Notes: generated from the sequence alone by a model not told the origin. A stretch of 64,000 bases of DNA from Albula goreensis (GCA_022829145.1 CM040743.1:30927646-30991645), one strand, 5' to 3'. Shown: positions 49,901-57,860, counted from the first letter of the stretch. Made by a program: numbers and translations.

Positions 49901-52454
49901 TCTCACACACATAAATCCAGCTTATCCTGGACCTGTTTAACATACTACAAAAATTAGTCCTGAACCCATTTATTTGGGTTGTGACCAAATATCTAAAGCA
50001 ATACTGAAGAGTCCAGTGAGACCCAAACTGAATCCCATATTGAATGTATCAAATACCCAAATATTACAAAAATTTTACCCTCCCCCAACATATTCACTGG
50101 AGTCTAAAAGTCTATGTCCACTACCAAGATCTGTTTGCTTAAATTATTTATAAAAAAATAATACATGTTTTACCAAGTTGATACTTCTTATTCAAGAATA
50201 TATCATTTTGGACTGAATCACATAAAATGTTGAGGTCTTTGAGAAATTTTTGCATGGAATTGTGCTAAATTAAAAGTTTTTAAGGGGGAAGTGCAACACT
50301 TCAGGATTCCAGAGACTCAGTTTGTGCTGCTATACTTGCCCAGTTTAACCCAGAGCAAATGCTAAAGAGCAGGTAGACCAATGAACTTAACCTAAAATCC
50401 CTGGCAAGGCTGGGGCAGTTGTCACTTTATTTCTTTATTTACACAATTTTCATTGCACAGGTATGAGCCGTATGGCATCTGTTTGGGCAACGTCCGACCG
50501 CATACACATCCGAGGTCCCATAAGGTTATAATAGAGTTCAGAAATCCTGATCAGAGAACAGGATGTAGCAGACGTACCCTATTTAACCCACATATTACCT
50601 TGCCAGATACATTAGCTGAAATACACCTGTATGTGTACAGTATCTTGGCTATTTAGTCACTACAGGTACACTACAGTGTCCGATATAGCTTCGATAATAT
50701 GGTGTTCGCACAACGTCCAAATCACATAATGTCATATTTCACATAACGGGCACGAACGTTAAGCAGCGCAAAACTGTATACGTAAGGAGAATGAAAAGCA
50801 CAGATATGTTTTCACTAAAAAAGCCCAGTTAATTACATATATTCTGTTATCCAGAAATGCTTCATTCAAAGATTGATGTAAAAATAAATAAATAAGAAAA
50901 AAACTGGACCCTAGGCCTCCAGCTGGCGTGTGCAGTAAGATGTTTGTTTGGGATTTGGGAAGCAGGGGTCTTGCGACTTGGTGTTTGAGTCTGAGCCACT
51001 CTGTTACTGGCTATGGCTGGAGGTCCAAGTTACAGTGGCACCAATTGGCCCAGTCTCACTGGGGAATTTAAGGGGTTAAGCCAGTTTAGTGAGATTACTC
51101 TCTAGCAAGTCATGCCTGGTTGGCCAGGCACCAGCATTTCCACAAACCTAGTAAATGCTGTCCTTGTCATCCTCCAGTGACACAGGAAATATGTAATTGT
51201 CTGTACATGTGCAGTGTGAAAAAAGACAAGCTTGGTGTCACATGAATCAGAGAAGTCACATTCTTACAATTGTCTCCTACTGAAGTGTGCAGGACAGGGT
51301 TGCTACATAAGACTAAATAGTTAGATTGAGTTTGGGGTGGGGGAGGACATACCTATGTATGAAAATATGTATGTAACTATATGTGTACATTGTATATAAC
51401 CATTTAAAAAAAAATTTGAAGTGTGCCTTTTCAGACATAAGTCATGATAATTCAAACTTTACCAAAACTATTATGATCAGGGGTAGATTTGCAGATTTTT
51501 AGTTTCTGCAGACGTACTTTCTGACGTAATTTCTGACTTTTACAAGACATACCATTGGAAACAGAAAAGCATATTTTAGTTCCCATATTGATACAGTCAC
51601 TTACATTATGCTCATGTGACAAGGTCAAAAGTATATCTATTTTTAGACTTCAACCTTGCACTAAATAACAGTGTGTACCATGCTTTCTCACAAATGCACC
51701 CATTATAATATGAGGATCAAGAGCTCTGTACCTTCAATAAATCTGGTCTATGCAAATATTGACAGATAAACATGTGATTGAGTGATACAATAGCACACAT
51801 TATCTGCTTGGTACAAAGCTTGGTACAATGTACTTTTTCATGCAAAGTTAAAATTCTACTTGAATGCTCCCACACAGACTTGTTCATCTGATGGCTTTCA
51901 AAATCTGGGTACATAATATACAGGGAGCTGAGACTTTGAACCAGAAACATGTTGGCTCTTATACTGTTTGTGAGATATTATGAGAAAGGATAAAGAGCTT
52001 GAATTACAAGTAAAGAATGTGCTTGTGAAGAATTGCAAAAATCTGTCATGTGTGATTTCATACCTAATGATGTTTGATTTTATCAAAGATGAATTCCACC
52101 TTGCACACCAGGACAGCAAGGATGGAGCAAACCTGCCGTGACAGACAATCTAAGAAAAGTACATTTTGCGGACACAAATAAAGAATGAAAAAATGGCATT
52201 GAAATGCAAAGATTTTGAAATGGAGACCTTAGGAATTTCTTCTTCTTCTTCTTGGCAGAATCTTCCGGTGACTTGATGTGGCTACTCTGTTGTTTCTGAG
52301 GTGTCCGAAGCACTGCCTGTGCGGACCTGACCCAGTCACTGGCAGACCTCCTGCTGCTCTCGCTGGGTTGCCAAGATCCGTGCTCACATCTGGCCTGGGC
52401 CCTATGCTCAGAACTCTCGCTGTCTGAGAAGTCAGAGATCTCCACGTCCGGCAC
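4449..52454 (-). CDS. spidr: SPIDR, scaffold protein involved in DNA repair (15 exons, 5' incomplete)
   Basis: SPIDR (KIAA0146) is a nuclear scaffold that links BLM helicase, FIGNL1 and RAD51 in homologous recombination. On the - strand the CDS joins 52454-52228, 48038-47938, 41707-41512, 34025-33833, 31300-31101, 20257-20099, 15412-15325, 14901-14728, 13509-13450, 11483-11282, 11082-10927, 6884-6791, 6509-6395, 5538-5485 and 4631-4449. Every junction is GT/AG and phase-compatible, and the sum is 2202 nt (733 codons plus stop). The order and content follow the vertebrate protein from an acidic VEISD region to the C-terminal LGKE...GLEE segment. Human SPIDR is about 915 residues, so roughly the first 150-180 are missing. 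A CxxC-16-CxxC zinc ribbon lies at about residues 600-625. Convergent synteny with cebpd supports the call. Confidence 0.93.
4632..5484 (-). other. spidr intron n-o
   Basis: Unremarkable AT-rich intron; no other feature seen. Confidence 0.6.
5485..5538 (-). CDS. spidr: spidr exon n (54-nt exon)
   Basis: The small exon of 18 codons (LQQDSINSVLNSAELGSE) has the acceptor CTCTTTTCCAG and donor GCGAG|GTTGGT. The human parallel is LLQRSISSLLRFAAGEDG. Both ends are phase 0. The identification rests on phase, position and the IxSxL pattern. Confidence 0.78.
5539..6394 (-). other. spidr intron m-n
   Basis: It holds a T-run at about 5850-5871 and a tRNA-SINE-like fragment at about 5940-6040, described separately. 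Nothing else is visible. Confidence 0.6.
5940..6045 (+). repeat. Probable tRNA-derived SINE head
   Basis: The stretch GAAAGGTCGTAGGTTCAAGT resembles the box-B region of fish tRNA-derived SINEs (the consensus has GGTTCGAATCC), and CCCCGGCACCAATGTTGATC follows. It is too degraded to be a functional tRNA gene. No A box could be placed confidently. Confidence 0.4.
6395..6509 (-). CDS. spidr: spidr exon m (second half of zinc ribbon)
   Basis: With the acceptor behind a C-rich tract (AG at 6511-6510) the exon begins QKFFCRLC, giving a second CxxC exactly 16 residues after the first, the same spacing I recall for human SPIDR. VKMQLEVFLSC follows, against human LKRHLQVFLDC. An alternative in-frame acceptor 18 bases downstream would remove the first cysteine of the pair. 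The donor is ATCAAG|GTAAAG. Confidence 0.85.
6791..6884 (-). CDS. spidr: spidr exon l (first half of zinc ribbon)
   Basis: The exon encodes VVIGVDEDTAYSWPVCNLCG, then SDQLEAMHGD. The human equivalent is VVGVDESTAFSWPVCDMCG. The pair VCNLC is the first CxxC knuckle of a probable zinc ribbon. The donor is GACCG|GTGAGT, splitting an Arg codon. Confidence 0.93.
7377..7548 (+). repeat. Common teleost interspersed repeat (SINE/LINE 3'-end type)
   Basis: It starts with ATTACATTATTTACAGCTTA and CTGCCTTATCCAGGGC and ends with AGTTACCTTACCCAAAGGTG. These are the two hallmarks of a repeat seen throughout teleost genomes (TTTAGCAGACGC...TTATCCA...GCCCAAGGGT). It is degenerate and the family assignment is from memory. 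Confidence 0.6.
8225..9760 (-). mobile_element. Tc1-like transposon fossil, transposase broken and interrupted
   Basis: Read on the - strand, the order of pieces follows Tc1 transposase. At about 9670-9740 there is a GVAAHMKLFVIK-like helix-turn-helix end. At about 9420-9540 come EKAKGNIEP, a TWWWICYGMGS trace of the GGGSVMVW motif, and IITLQ. Then at about 8340-8575 come ITAKEIKDILGN, HPMVQALF and VKELQAILLEEWSDFPLET, and at about 8225-8300 LYDSIPGRVETILKAKGSP. There are multiple stops and frameshifts. Between IITLQ and ITAKE lies about 840 bp of foreign sequence. The element is dead. Confidence 0.75.
8581..9419. mobile_element. Unidentified insertion inside the Tc1 fossil
   Basis: This 840-bp block separates two transposase segments that are adjacent in Tc1 proteins. 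Both edges carry the 5-base word GTTCC (8576-8580 and 9415-9419), consistent with a target-site duplication. No terminal inverted repeats, long terminal repeats or coding frames are recognisable inside. Confidence 0.5.
10927..11082 (-). CDS. spidr: spidr exon k
   Basis: The exon encodes LIQCVERSVVQL, LDQLGPATTANSLCTVQ and the start of a split Gly. Human has IVCAERTVLLL and LDSLDSATPVNSICSVQG. The acceptor is GGTACAG. The donor, CAAG|GTTATA, is weak but phase-correct. Confidence 0.88.
11282..11483 (-). CDS. spidr: spidr exon j
   Basis: The conserved block is SWLFVTDASLQTEE, then VLHLDVLQTLG and LTFKDTVREHG, matching human IWLLVTDVTLQTKE and LFFKDALRDQG. The frame stays open for 183 bases upstream of the chosen acceptor (TGCTTCCCAG). 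Phase and alignment favour starting at 11483, although a longer exon is possible. The donor is CATG|GTAATT. Confidence 0.83.
11484..13449 (-). other. spidr intron i-j
   Basis: AT-rich intron, no feature recognised. Confidence 0.6.
13450..13509 (-). CDS. spidr: spidr exon i (60-nt symmetric exon)
   Basis: The exon has exactly 20 codons, RVPLGHHCSFTATVIYKRLQ. The HCSFTATVIY core matches human RCSFYATVIY. The acceptor is TTTTCTTCAATGCAG and the donor CTGCAG|GTAAAC. Both ends are phase 0, so skipping would keep the frame. Confidence 0.9.
13510..14727 (-). other. spidr intron h-i
   Basis: Only a T-run at about 14543-14556 stands out. Several short open frames on both strands have no recognisable content. 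Confidence 0.6.
14728..14901 (-). CDS. spidr: spidr exon h
   Basis: The acceptor TTGTGTTTCAG precedes DGDNDGSVLSQDR. The conserved parts are LPAPSFCYLLSG and LYQPAVVNTLREILQ, against human LPPPALCYILTA and LYQPPVTRCLRDILQ. The exon starts and ends on codon boundaries and could in principle be skipped in frame (58 codons). The donor is CTGCAG|GTGATA. Confidence 0.92.
14902..15324 (-). other. spidr intron g-h
   Basis: Short intron, nothing seen apart from splice signals. Confidence 0.6.
15325..15412 (-). CDS. spidr: spidr exon g
   Basis: The exon encodes SAGLFSLIDSLWPP followed by a hydrophilic tail (ALKDHGKTQSGEN), matching human TAGIFSLIDTLWPP. The acceptor is TTTGTAG; an AG nine bases downstream (TCTGCAG) would break the phase set by exon f. 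The donor is GAAC|GTGAGT. Confidence 0.92.
16003..16470 (+). repeat. Minisatellite, 32-bp unit, about 14 copies
   Basis: The tandem unit has two halves, TGTTAGATTATGGGGGTAAA and AGCAGAGGCCAG (32 bases), repeated with substitutions and small indels. Two adjacent units near 16290-16350 are identical. Degenerate units occur before 16003 and again at about 16545-16590. One unit near 16425 is shortened. The array is continuous with no spacers. Confidence 0.9.
18020..18051. repeat. Perfect inverted repeat, 13-bp arms
   Basis: The arms TTGTACTTTTGTA (18020-18032) and TACAAAAGTACAA (18039-18051) are exact reverse complements around a 6-base loop. Confidence 0.85.
20099..20257 (-). CDS. spidr: spidr exon f
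   Basis: A strong polypyrimidine acceptor (TTTTTTTTCCCCAG) precedes LCLLVQDEYGLFSEV, with GMKVLQRVTRSR at the end. Human has ACLLVQDACGMFGEV and GMKVLQKVTRGR. The middle holds an insertion-like stretch (SSEDNLQQYIWKWEGKCC). The donor is TCCAG|GTGAGC. Confidence 0.92.
21150..21492 (+). mobile_element. Tc1-like transposase N-terminal fragment
   Basis: The + strand reads DDRGQWRLTQHAHTYRSATV, then SQLTAYN, GAERTISEGPTHCVLSRKGY and VPLLTAKKLQRQWA. This is the DNA-binding paired-like half of a fish Tc1 transposase. It has stop codons and ends abruptly at 21492, where a different repeat begins. Residual DNA-binding coding only. Confidence 0.75.
21493..22595. repeat. Dispersed 1.1-kb repeat, copy 1
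   Basis: It aligns over its whole length with 24391-25556 with scattered substitutions. Compared with copy 2 it lacks about 57 bases after GAGGAGGGAGG near 21740. It begins at TTTAGACGATACATG and ends near TTAGAGTAATTT. No coding capacity, no TG...CA termini and no inverted ends are seen, so its class is unknown. Confidence 0.8.
22600..22861 (+). repeat. Widespread teleost interspersed repeat fragment
   Basis: The segment contains GAAGTCTATGGCAGCC, TTGGTACACTGATTGGGGAC, CACTCTAGCGCCACCAA and TAACTTTTGAACCGTATG. I recognise these phrases from a repeat found in many teleost genomes. The family name cannot be fixed from sequence alone. Confidence 0.6.
22862..23595 (+). mobile_element. Tc1-like transposon fragment, C-terminal part of transposase
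   Basis: The first 180 bases repeat 21306-21492 (VPLLTAKKLQ...). Further on the + strand reads VHSLGQQCIPSANGIFQED, IVQEWFREHNSELSLLRRPS and NSPDLNPIQH, the DD-E catalytic C-terminal part, then LESTWVKIP and FQHLVGSMP. There are stops, frameshifts and a missing middle. A dead copy. Confidence 0.8.
23903..23932. repeat. (TG)n microsatellite
   Basis: About 14 TG units with one TA interruption. Confidence 0.9.
24391..25556. repeat. Dispersed 1.1-kb repeat, copy 2
   Basis: The second copy of the 21493-22595 repeat in the same orientation. It carries the about 57-base segment (GGTAAGGGCACACAGG... near 24636-24695) that copy 1 lacks. The edges are TTTAGAGGATACATG on the left and TTTAGAGTAGC on the right. 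It is not flanked by Tc1 sequence, so the repeat moves or was copied independently of it. Confidence 0.8.
25895..25970. repeat. (CA)n microsatellite
   Basis: About 38 CA units with one CT interruption near 25923. It is preceded by a (CT)n stretch at about 25860-25872. The open frames through it on both strands are artefacts of the repeat. Confidence 0.95.
27425..27459. repeat. Perfect hairpin, 14-bp stem and T7 loop
   Basis: CCAATTTATTGAAC (27425-27438), seven T, and GTTCAATAAATTGG (27446-27459). The arms are exact reverse complements. Confidence 0.9.
27600..28030. promoter_or_regulatory. GC-rich intronic segment, candidate cis-regulatory element
   Basis: In an otherwise AT-rich intron this stretch is clearly GC-rich, with a GA-rich tract (27650-27715) and two TGACGTT words near 27789 and 27819. 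The overlapping open frames on both strands are short and mutually exclusive, so coding is unlikely. The regulatory role is inference only. Confidence 0.3.
31101..31300 (-). CDS. spidr: spidr exon e
   Basis: The acceptor TTCTCTCTGTGCAG precedes IETHGAGKG. The core SLLEVIEGHG and SVVVQRVYCLP matches human SLLDVVESQG and RVVVQRVYSLP. The last third (HQPLLKHRAPETES) is not conserved. The donor is AGCAG|GTACAG, leaving two bases of a split Arg codon. Confidence 0.9.
31301..33832 (-). other. spidr intron d-e
   Basis: No repeat family, gene or RNA recognised. A C/A-rich stretch at 32220-32420 gives a spurious open frame. Confidence 0.55.
33833..34025 (-). CDS. spidr: spidr exon d
   Basis: The acceptor CTTTGTTAG completes the split Trp codon, then QKLLMEGGSNPVILNTHF is read, parallel to human QKLIIPSGSCPVILNTYF. 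A Ser/Glu-rich tail follows (SLMEKSSGSEEEAPAKQ), which looks poorly conserved and linker-like. The donor is AAACAG|GTGTGT at a codon boundary. Confidence 0.9.
35690..35990 (-). mobile_element. Probable Tc1-like transposase remnant
   Basis: The - strand reads LSDESSFCLCSLDG followed by a CRCGERH-like stretch, close to the Tc1 motif SDESRFxL...RRGER around the first catalytic Asp. Upstream pieces (AYHEVLNVQHRAM) fit the LTPRHRQARL region. It is very degraded, so the call is tentative. Confidence 0.45.
36307..36334. repeat. Perfect inverted repeat, 11-bp arms
   Basis: GTCAGCCTGCA (36307-36317) and TGCAGGCTGAC (36324-36334) flank TTTCCT. Confidence 0.85.
36868..36922 (+). repeat. 26-bp tandem duplication containing octamer ATTTGCAT
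   Basis: GGAAACATTTGCATTTGTGT plus GTGG occurs twice in a row, so two ATTTGCAT octamers (POU-factor consensus) lie about 26 bases apart. The second copy has extra G. Confidence 0.7.
37650..38040. promoter_or_regulatory. Candidate intronic enhancer with CRE and kappaB-like motif
   Basis: This locally GC-rich block has a perfect TGACGTCA at 37826-37833 and GGAATTTCC (kappaB half-site palindrome) at 37882-37890, 50 bases apart. Nearby CA repeats are short. Open frames run on both strands but neither has splice sites or homology. The enhancer role is inferred from motif density alone. Confidence 0.3.
39335..39770 (+). repeat. SINE-like repeat, copy 1
   Basis: It begins GGTGGCTCACACAGTAAAAT, which resembles a tRNA-derived A box. 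It shares later blocks with the copies at 50925 and 60738: CCAGAGAAAGATAGGG, AGCAACTCCTGCTCAGCCA, CTCCAGCGACATAGG and GCAGTGTGAAAAAAG. The 123-codon - strand open frame here is a by-product. Confidence 0.65.
41512..41707 (-). CDS. spidr: spidr exon c
   Basis: The acceptor TTTCTTCCCCAG is strong. The exon encodes KAGVLVLKLL, EDCSMQVATC and a C-terminal HVFPPW, matching human SGVLTVKILEL, EECAMQVAMC and RIFPPW. The final Trp codon is split, TG|G. The donor is CCATG|GTGAGA. Confidence 0.9.
41708..47937 (-). other. spidr intron b-c
   Basis: An A-run occurs at about 42014-42030 and another at 45774-45795. No coding or repeat family is recognised in the remaining 6 kb. Confidence 0.55.
47938..48038 (-). 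CDS. spidr: spidr exon b
   Basis: The acceptor TTCCTGCAG precedes a split codon and then GGLAERLNRLQCRQRSAISF, followed by WRHQSIS. This is nearly identical to human SPIDR (GGLAERLNGLQ, RSAISLWRHQ). The exon ends GCAG|GTAAGC, a strong donor, with one base left over. At 101 nt it is phase-consistent with both neighbours. This is among the best conserved parts of the protein. Confidence 0.92.
48777..48955 (+). repeat. Imperfect local direct duplication
   Basis: TTTTAAATTAAAATACCTC, TTTTATCCACAATG and CAATATGTATTAACCATTTC occur in order twice, about 110 bases apart. The second copy is shorter by deletion of CCCTTGAAGCTGTT-like sequence. Confidence 0.8.
50925..51330 (+). repeat. SINE-like repeat, copy 2
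   Basis: Same family and orientation as 39335 and 60738. Shared words are GGCTATGGCTGGAGGTCC, TACTCTCTAGCAAGTCATGC, CCTCCAGTGACACAGGAA, TGCAGTGTGAAAAAAG and GTCTCCTACTGAAG. Confidence 0.65.
52228..52454 (-). CDS. spidr: spidr exon a (first exon recognised in window)
   Basis: The exon follows TTTGCTTGTAG and encodes an acidic Ser-rich segment (VPDVEISDFSDSESSE). It then has a VLRTPQK motif and a Lys run after SPEDSAK. Human SPIDR has VEISD, LHTPQK and TPENSAKKK in the same order. The exon ends CTAAG|GTCTCC, leaving two bases of a split codon. The six-lysine tract is encoded by a nearly pure AAG repeat and may vary in length between individuals. Confidence 0.85.
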
Positions 52455-55400
52455 CTACAAGCAAACAGGACCGTTTTCATTCACAAGTCCACATTATGTG
52501 GTAAACGTAAATCATCTAATCATGAATATGGCTTTTTTTTTTTTTTGAAAATCTCAGGGTGGAATGTCATCTAGTCATCATGGTGTCGTTGAATGTACTC
52601 CTAAGTAACACTATTAAAGAAAAATAAGACTTTTTTTTTTTTTTTTAATTCCAAGCCAGTAAATATTATTATCATATTATCCAAACTTCGCACAACCATA
52701 TAAACTTAGGAATCGGCTTCAAAAAGGTCTATTGAATAAATATCATGCTAATGAATATTTTTCTATCCTCTGCAAAATAACTCAAATGTTTGGTAAGCGT
52801 TGGGGATATTGGTGCCATTCCAAAATTAAAAAACATGCAAATAAAATTAGCTTTAAACTAAATGTATGTAGTTTATAGGGTATTAAGGCAACAACAAATA
52901 GTTCATATGAGAAGGGCTTTGGGTTTTTTTAAATGATTTTAATACAGAGATACTGAGCCAATTTCAATGCTTTAGTACCCTTGAAGACTTTTTATCCCTT
53001 TAATAACAAAGTGTGATCAGTGTAAGCGCAAGTGTGTGTTTGTATAACTATGCGCGCATTAACAAAAAGACGGGTACTGAGAGGAGTATGTGACTACGTG
53101 TACCTGCACACGGGAGAGTTTGCCTCTGTGTACACATGAGTAAATTAATGGGTGAGTTTGCGTGCACAATGGAAAGAAAAGATAGGCCATACAATAGTGG
53201 CACATCCTCCTTATCATATTCATCATCTTCTTCATCATCACTGCAGCGCAGCCCACCTGATGGCCTCACAAAACCAGTTCCCATGGAAAAATCCCAGCCA
53301 CACCTCCCATCATGTGGAGACAAGGCCTGCATTCCTGGCCCGTCAGCCTCCACACCCGCCAGCCTACGCGCTCTCTTATTTGAATGAACTTGACCCTGCT
53401 GGGCATGGTGCCAGGAAACGTCACACACTAACCAGCTACAGAGAACACTATGTTCCTGGCCCCAGCTCAAAAATGTGTTCACCCTGCACAACTCTCTTTG
53501 CCTATCAAACCTCTTCATTAGCTTGTTTCACTGAACAAACAGTAGTAAATTCAATTTACAGTCTTCCAGGCATGACCATGGTCGTTGTTAACCCTATTTG
53601 CTGGATGGTTTCAGCAAAGACCTGGCTGTGTATGGCTTAAATAAAATAAAGATACATCTTATCTAGCCAAGAGGCTAACATGCCCCAGGGTAAACATGAC
53701 TAAAATATTTTCTCAAAAATGCAAAGAATATATTGACAAAGTATAACAGTCCTTCTCAATCCTGACACTAAAATATGAACAAAAAATCAGAACTTTTTAA
53801 ATTAAAGGCTTTTCTAAATTGAGATGACCAATATATTACTTTAAGCTTTGCCTTAATTTGGTTCCCCAAAACCTCATTTGGTAGTGCAACATTGGGTTCA
53901 GAGGTATGCTTCTGAAATAGGGGTATGGTTTTAATGAAGCCTGTAAAGGAGGGGCGGAATCTAACCCATGTGACATACTTCCTGAAGGGCATTTGAGGAC
54001 TCAGAGTGGAACTGGACATTTGAGAGGGGAGACAAAGCTGTACACTCAATCCTTACTGATATCACAGCACAATGGGTTACCTGGGTTCCCCTTTGTGCTG
54101 ATTTATGAAGCAACAGCTCTTCAAATGTGACAGAAACATGAAGAATGGTAGATGTCCCTCAACATTCATCAACAATGTTCTAATACTTTAATAAAAATTA
54201 ATCCAATAACAGGACAATATCATCTCATTAAGATGAGGAAACACTGAGCAAATGAAGAGTATCTCCTTCTTGCCATCTTCACCTTTGACTAGGGTCCTTT
54301 TCCATGGACTCACAATTTTGGTCATTCTTTCTAAATTTTAAATTTGCATTAAATATTAAGTGTTTGGCAGATGCTTTGGTCATCTTCTCTTTCTGCTTTA
54401 AACCTCTTAAGACCAAATAATATGGATAATTCAGGCATAAACAAACTGCGAAATGCCTGAATTCAAACATAAAACTAAAAAAAAAAACCCATATACTTAC
54501 ATAACATAAGAACTACAATGGTCCACCAAAGTGAACACAAATCATCCCTACAAGTTTGTGTTTTGTCTATTTTGTCTGTTTAACTGAATGTTATTCTCAG
54601 TGGAATCACAGAATAATTATTAACTGATCATTTTATCAGTCAAGAGCTATGGACAAGTGAACATGCACGTGCTCTCTGATATTCTTACTGTGGACTTTGA
54701 GATCTGTGATAAGGATGTCAATGAGCTTAGTACAGCATGGTGTGCATATGTGTGTTTAAGCATATCAGTCTAAAACAGTTATAACACTGTGCAGTAAGTG
54801 CAGTCAGGCTGTGATATACATTGCTTATACTAATGTTCTAATATAAGTGTTTTATGTGTGTTGGTCTGCATTTTACAATCTGTTTTTCTGTATGTGCATG
54901 GTTGTTTATGTGTAGTAAAATGCATATTCATGCAAAAACAATCATTTAAGATTATTTTTGTTTCAGAATAAGGCATTGTATCTGTCAGAAGAAAACATTC
55001 TAAATAGATAAGTTAAATTCAGATTACTATAAATTTTGATCTATGCTCTCAATAGACCAAATTCAGACAAAATAAAAATTGTGTTGCTTTTACATTCGTC
55101 AGCACTTCTTCCCTGCAACCATTAGTCAATTTTGACATTATATCTGTTCATTACTCAGTTGCAGTTCACTGAATTTCAGTCATATGAACCTTGAGATCTA
55201 AATACATTTTCCCTCAAAATAACAATGATTGTTTGTATGTTTCAAGTTGCTGTTAAAAGCTGGCAAAAGCTTCAAAAGACAAGGAAGTCATGAAAGTTCT
55301 TCATCTTTATACTGACCTTTTCACAACAAGGCTATTTCAGGACTGATTGATGGGTTGGCTGTGATGGATTACGGCACACAATACTTTTACATATTATGTG

Positions 55401-57284
55401 GTCACTTCACATCACTTCCTTTCAAATGGCCAGACATATTTTGCAGAGGAATAACAGACAAAACTATTTCACACATATTGTGAGAAATTGTCTCACACGA
55501 CCCCAATGATGTTACCGATGAAATCACTACATTATAAGGCCAATTATTTCACATAAGCAATGACTCTGAATGCCTGAATTCATTTAACATTCCTGGCTAA
55601 AAAAAATAAATATAAACAAAGTTTACATTACGAAATGTAAACGAAAACAACATCTAATAAAACTGTTAGTTGTAAATGTTAAAATTAAATGTCAATGTTA
55701 AATAATTCATTTTTATTCACAATTTTATAACAAGAAAGTTAATGAGCTTTACAAATGAGGCTTGTGCCAGAAGTGCAGAGCTGCTCCTCAAAAAACATCT
55801 TGTTATTGAAGATGAAATCGTGACTATATGTGACCCCAAGCATGGTGTTTTCCAGAACTCTGATGGGTGGTCATGGGTTTGACAGGTCCGCTGATGCAAG
55901 AGACCTTGGCTAGATGCCGAGACAGATAATACTTTTATGGAAAATTACGCCTATTCATTTTAAAATCTTCCCAAATGCACAGAAGCTTTTCCTCCTGCCA
56001 ACACAGGCCTCCACACAAAAGAACATTTTTTTCTGACTACAGGTGGGCATTATCAAAGAATGAATTGTACAAAACTATTGACAGTATATAAACATGTTCA
56101 TGCTCCACAGCTAACACAACCCCATTACAGGGATAATTAGGTAAAATAAAATAAAGTATTAAAATGTCTGAAAGTCTTCAATCAGGCCTACACAATCAAC
56201 ACACAGTCAGAGCCATATTGTCCTAAAGTAAAATGTTAGGGCCAGTAGACAACCACCCCAGTAGTTGCCAACCTTGGGAGCAAGGCATAAAATTGTTGAG
56301 GAGATCCTTAGAAAAGAGCCTTAGAACTACTTCCAGGGCTCAGCAGGGATTTCTCGCTTTGGCCAAGGTAAATGTTCATGGCCCCAATACAAGAAAAACA
56401 ATGGCTAGGATTCAATCAAACACACATAACTACTTTAAGGCTATAGGCAATTCAATCAAAACAGCCTTCAGCATCTAAATCAGTCCAGCCCAGTATTGAG
56501 GCTTAAACTCCACAGTGAGGAGGAAGAAAATTCATACACAATGTCTGACAGTACAGATTACTTCAGATTGGTAGGAGCAGATCAAAAGCAAACTTGTCAC
56601 TTTTTGGGAACCAGTTTTTGCTACAATCCTTATTATTGTACTCTGAAGCATGGCATTTGGAGCACATTGCAGTGAGACAAAATAGACTGTTACTACTTCC
56701 AAATGGGATAGTAATGTAAAATAAAGAAATTAATGAATATATACAAAATAATGAAAATTAATGTGAGAAAATAAGTATGCTCACTAAAACAAAGCAGATG
56801 CAAAACTATGAACAATATACTTATACAATGATACAGCCTATAATATTTTGCTGATTATATGTTTATCTAGTTTTAGAATAGGACTACAATCATGACTGTA
56901 CTAGTGCCATTCCCTGCTTTATTTCTGGCAAATGTTCATATGTAGTCTAAAAAAACAAGAGAATAAGTTTCATTTCATGCTCGCAAAACCAACTCAAAAA
57001 TAAACAAACATTTTCTGATACCAATCATTAGAATACAATCCCCACTGAAAGAAATTGGCAGTGAGTCTGCAGTGTACTAACAAACAGTCATCAGATCAGT
57101 CATCATGTGAATTGGAGGAGTCATATGCCTGCTGTCAACAGGAAAGGGTTCATAGCAGAAGAAGTTTGGTTGAATTCAGGTTTTTAAAAACATTGGAAAA
57201 AAAAGTTTTACTGATTGAATTCCAAATGCCCTTAAAGTGGCTGTGTGCATTTGATTGAATCCTGGCCAATTGATAAAAATAGGA

Positions 57285-57860
57285 TTCATGGGAGAGCAGC
57301 AAGGCAGAAACTACACGCTCACAAGGAAGAACATCTAATCATTTGAATGAAGTCTGCCAAAGAGGAGCTGGATGATCCTTAAAAGTTCTGAAAATGAGCA
57401 GAATGTTTTGGGCCACATGGGCCCCATTATGTCAGATGGAGAATGCCAGAAACAAAACCCTGCATTCCACAGAAAGCGCTTTGTACCAAGTCAGCCATGG
57501 AAGAGGCAGTGTCATGGTTTTGGGATGTTTTGCATCATCAGGGTTTCGTGACATATCTGGTGTAATCACAATTCCTGCTCTGTGTCACAGAATTGTACTG
57601 AAGAATTACAGGCCATCTGTCCGTGCGTTCAAGCTGTCACGCTGCTGGGTCATCCAGTAAGACAAGAGAACCAAAAAAACATGACTATCATCATCAGCAT
57701 CATTTACATCTGAATGTGTCCGTGCAAGAAATTCAAATTTTGAATTTGGAAGAAATTCAAATGGCCTTGTTAAAGTCCATACTTAAACACCACTGAGGTT
57801 GTTGTGGCATGACAAGAAACAAGCTGTTTTTGTGTGAAAATCCATAAAATGTGTCTTTTT
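57285..57860 (+). mobile_element. Tc1-like transposon remnant
   Basis: The + strand reads HGRGSVMVLGCFASSGFRD, then LKNYRPSVRAFKLSRCWVIQ, close to the Tc1 GGGSVMVWGCFAASG and NVRPSVRQLKLKRTWVLQ segments. It is followed in another frame by SPYLNTTE (from SPDLNPIE). Stops and frame changes show it is inactive. Confidence 0.75.

Larger units (their letters stand above)
48039..52227 (-). other. spidr intron a-b
   Basis: It contains an imperfect duplication at 48777-48955 and a SINE-like copy at 50925-51330. Otherwise nothing was identified. Confidence 0.6.

Noticed and set aside
53048-53640. Long open frames of 156 and 162 codons on opposite strands
   Set aside because: Most of the length has no similarity to spidr or another family; only a 37-base acidic piece is kept as a weak finding.
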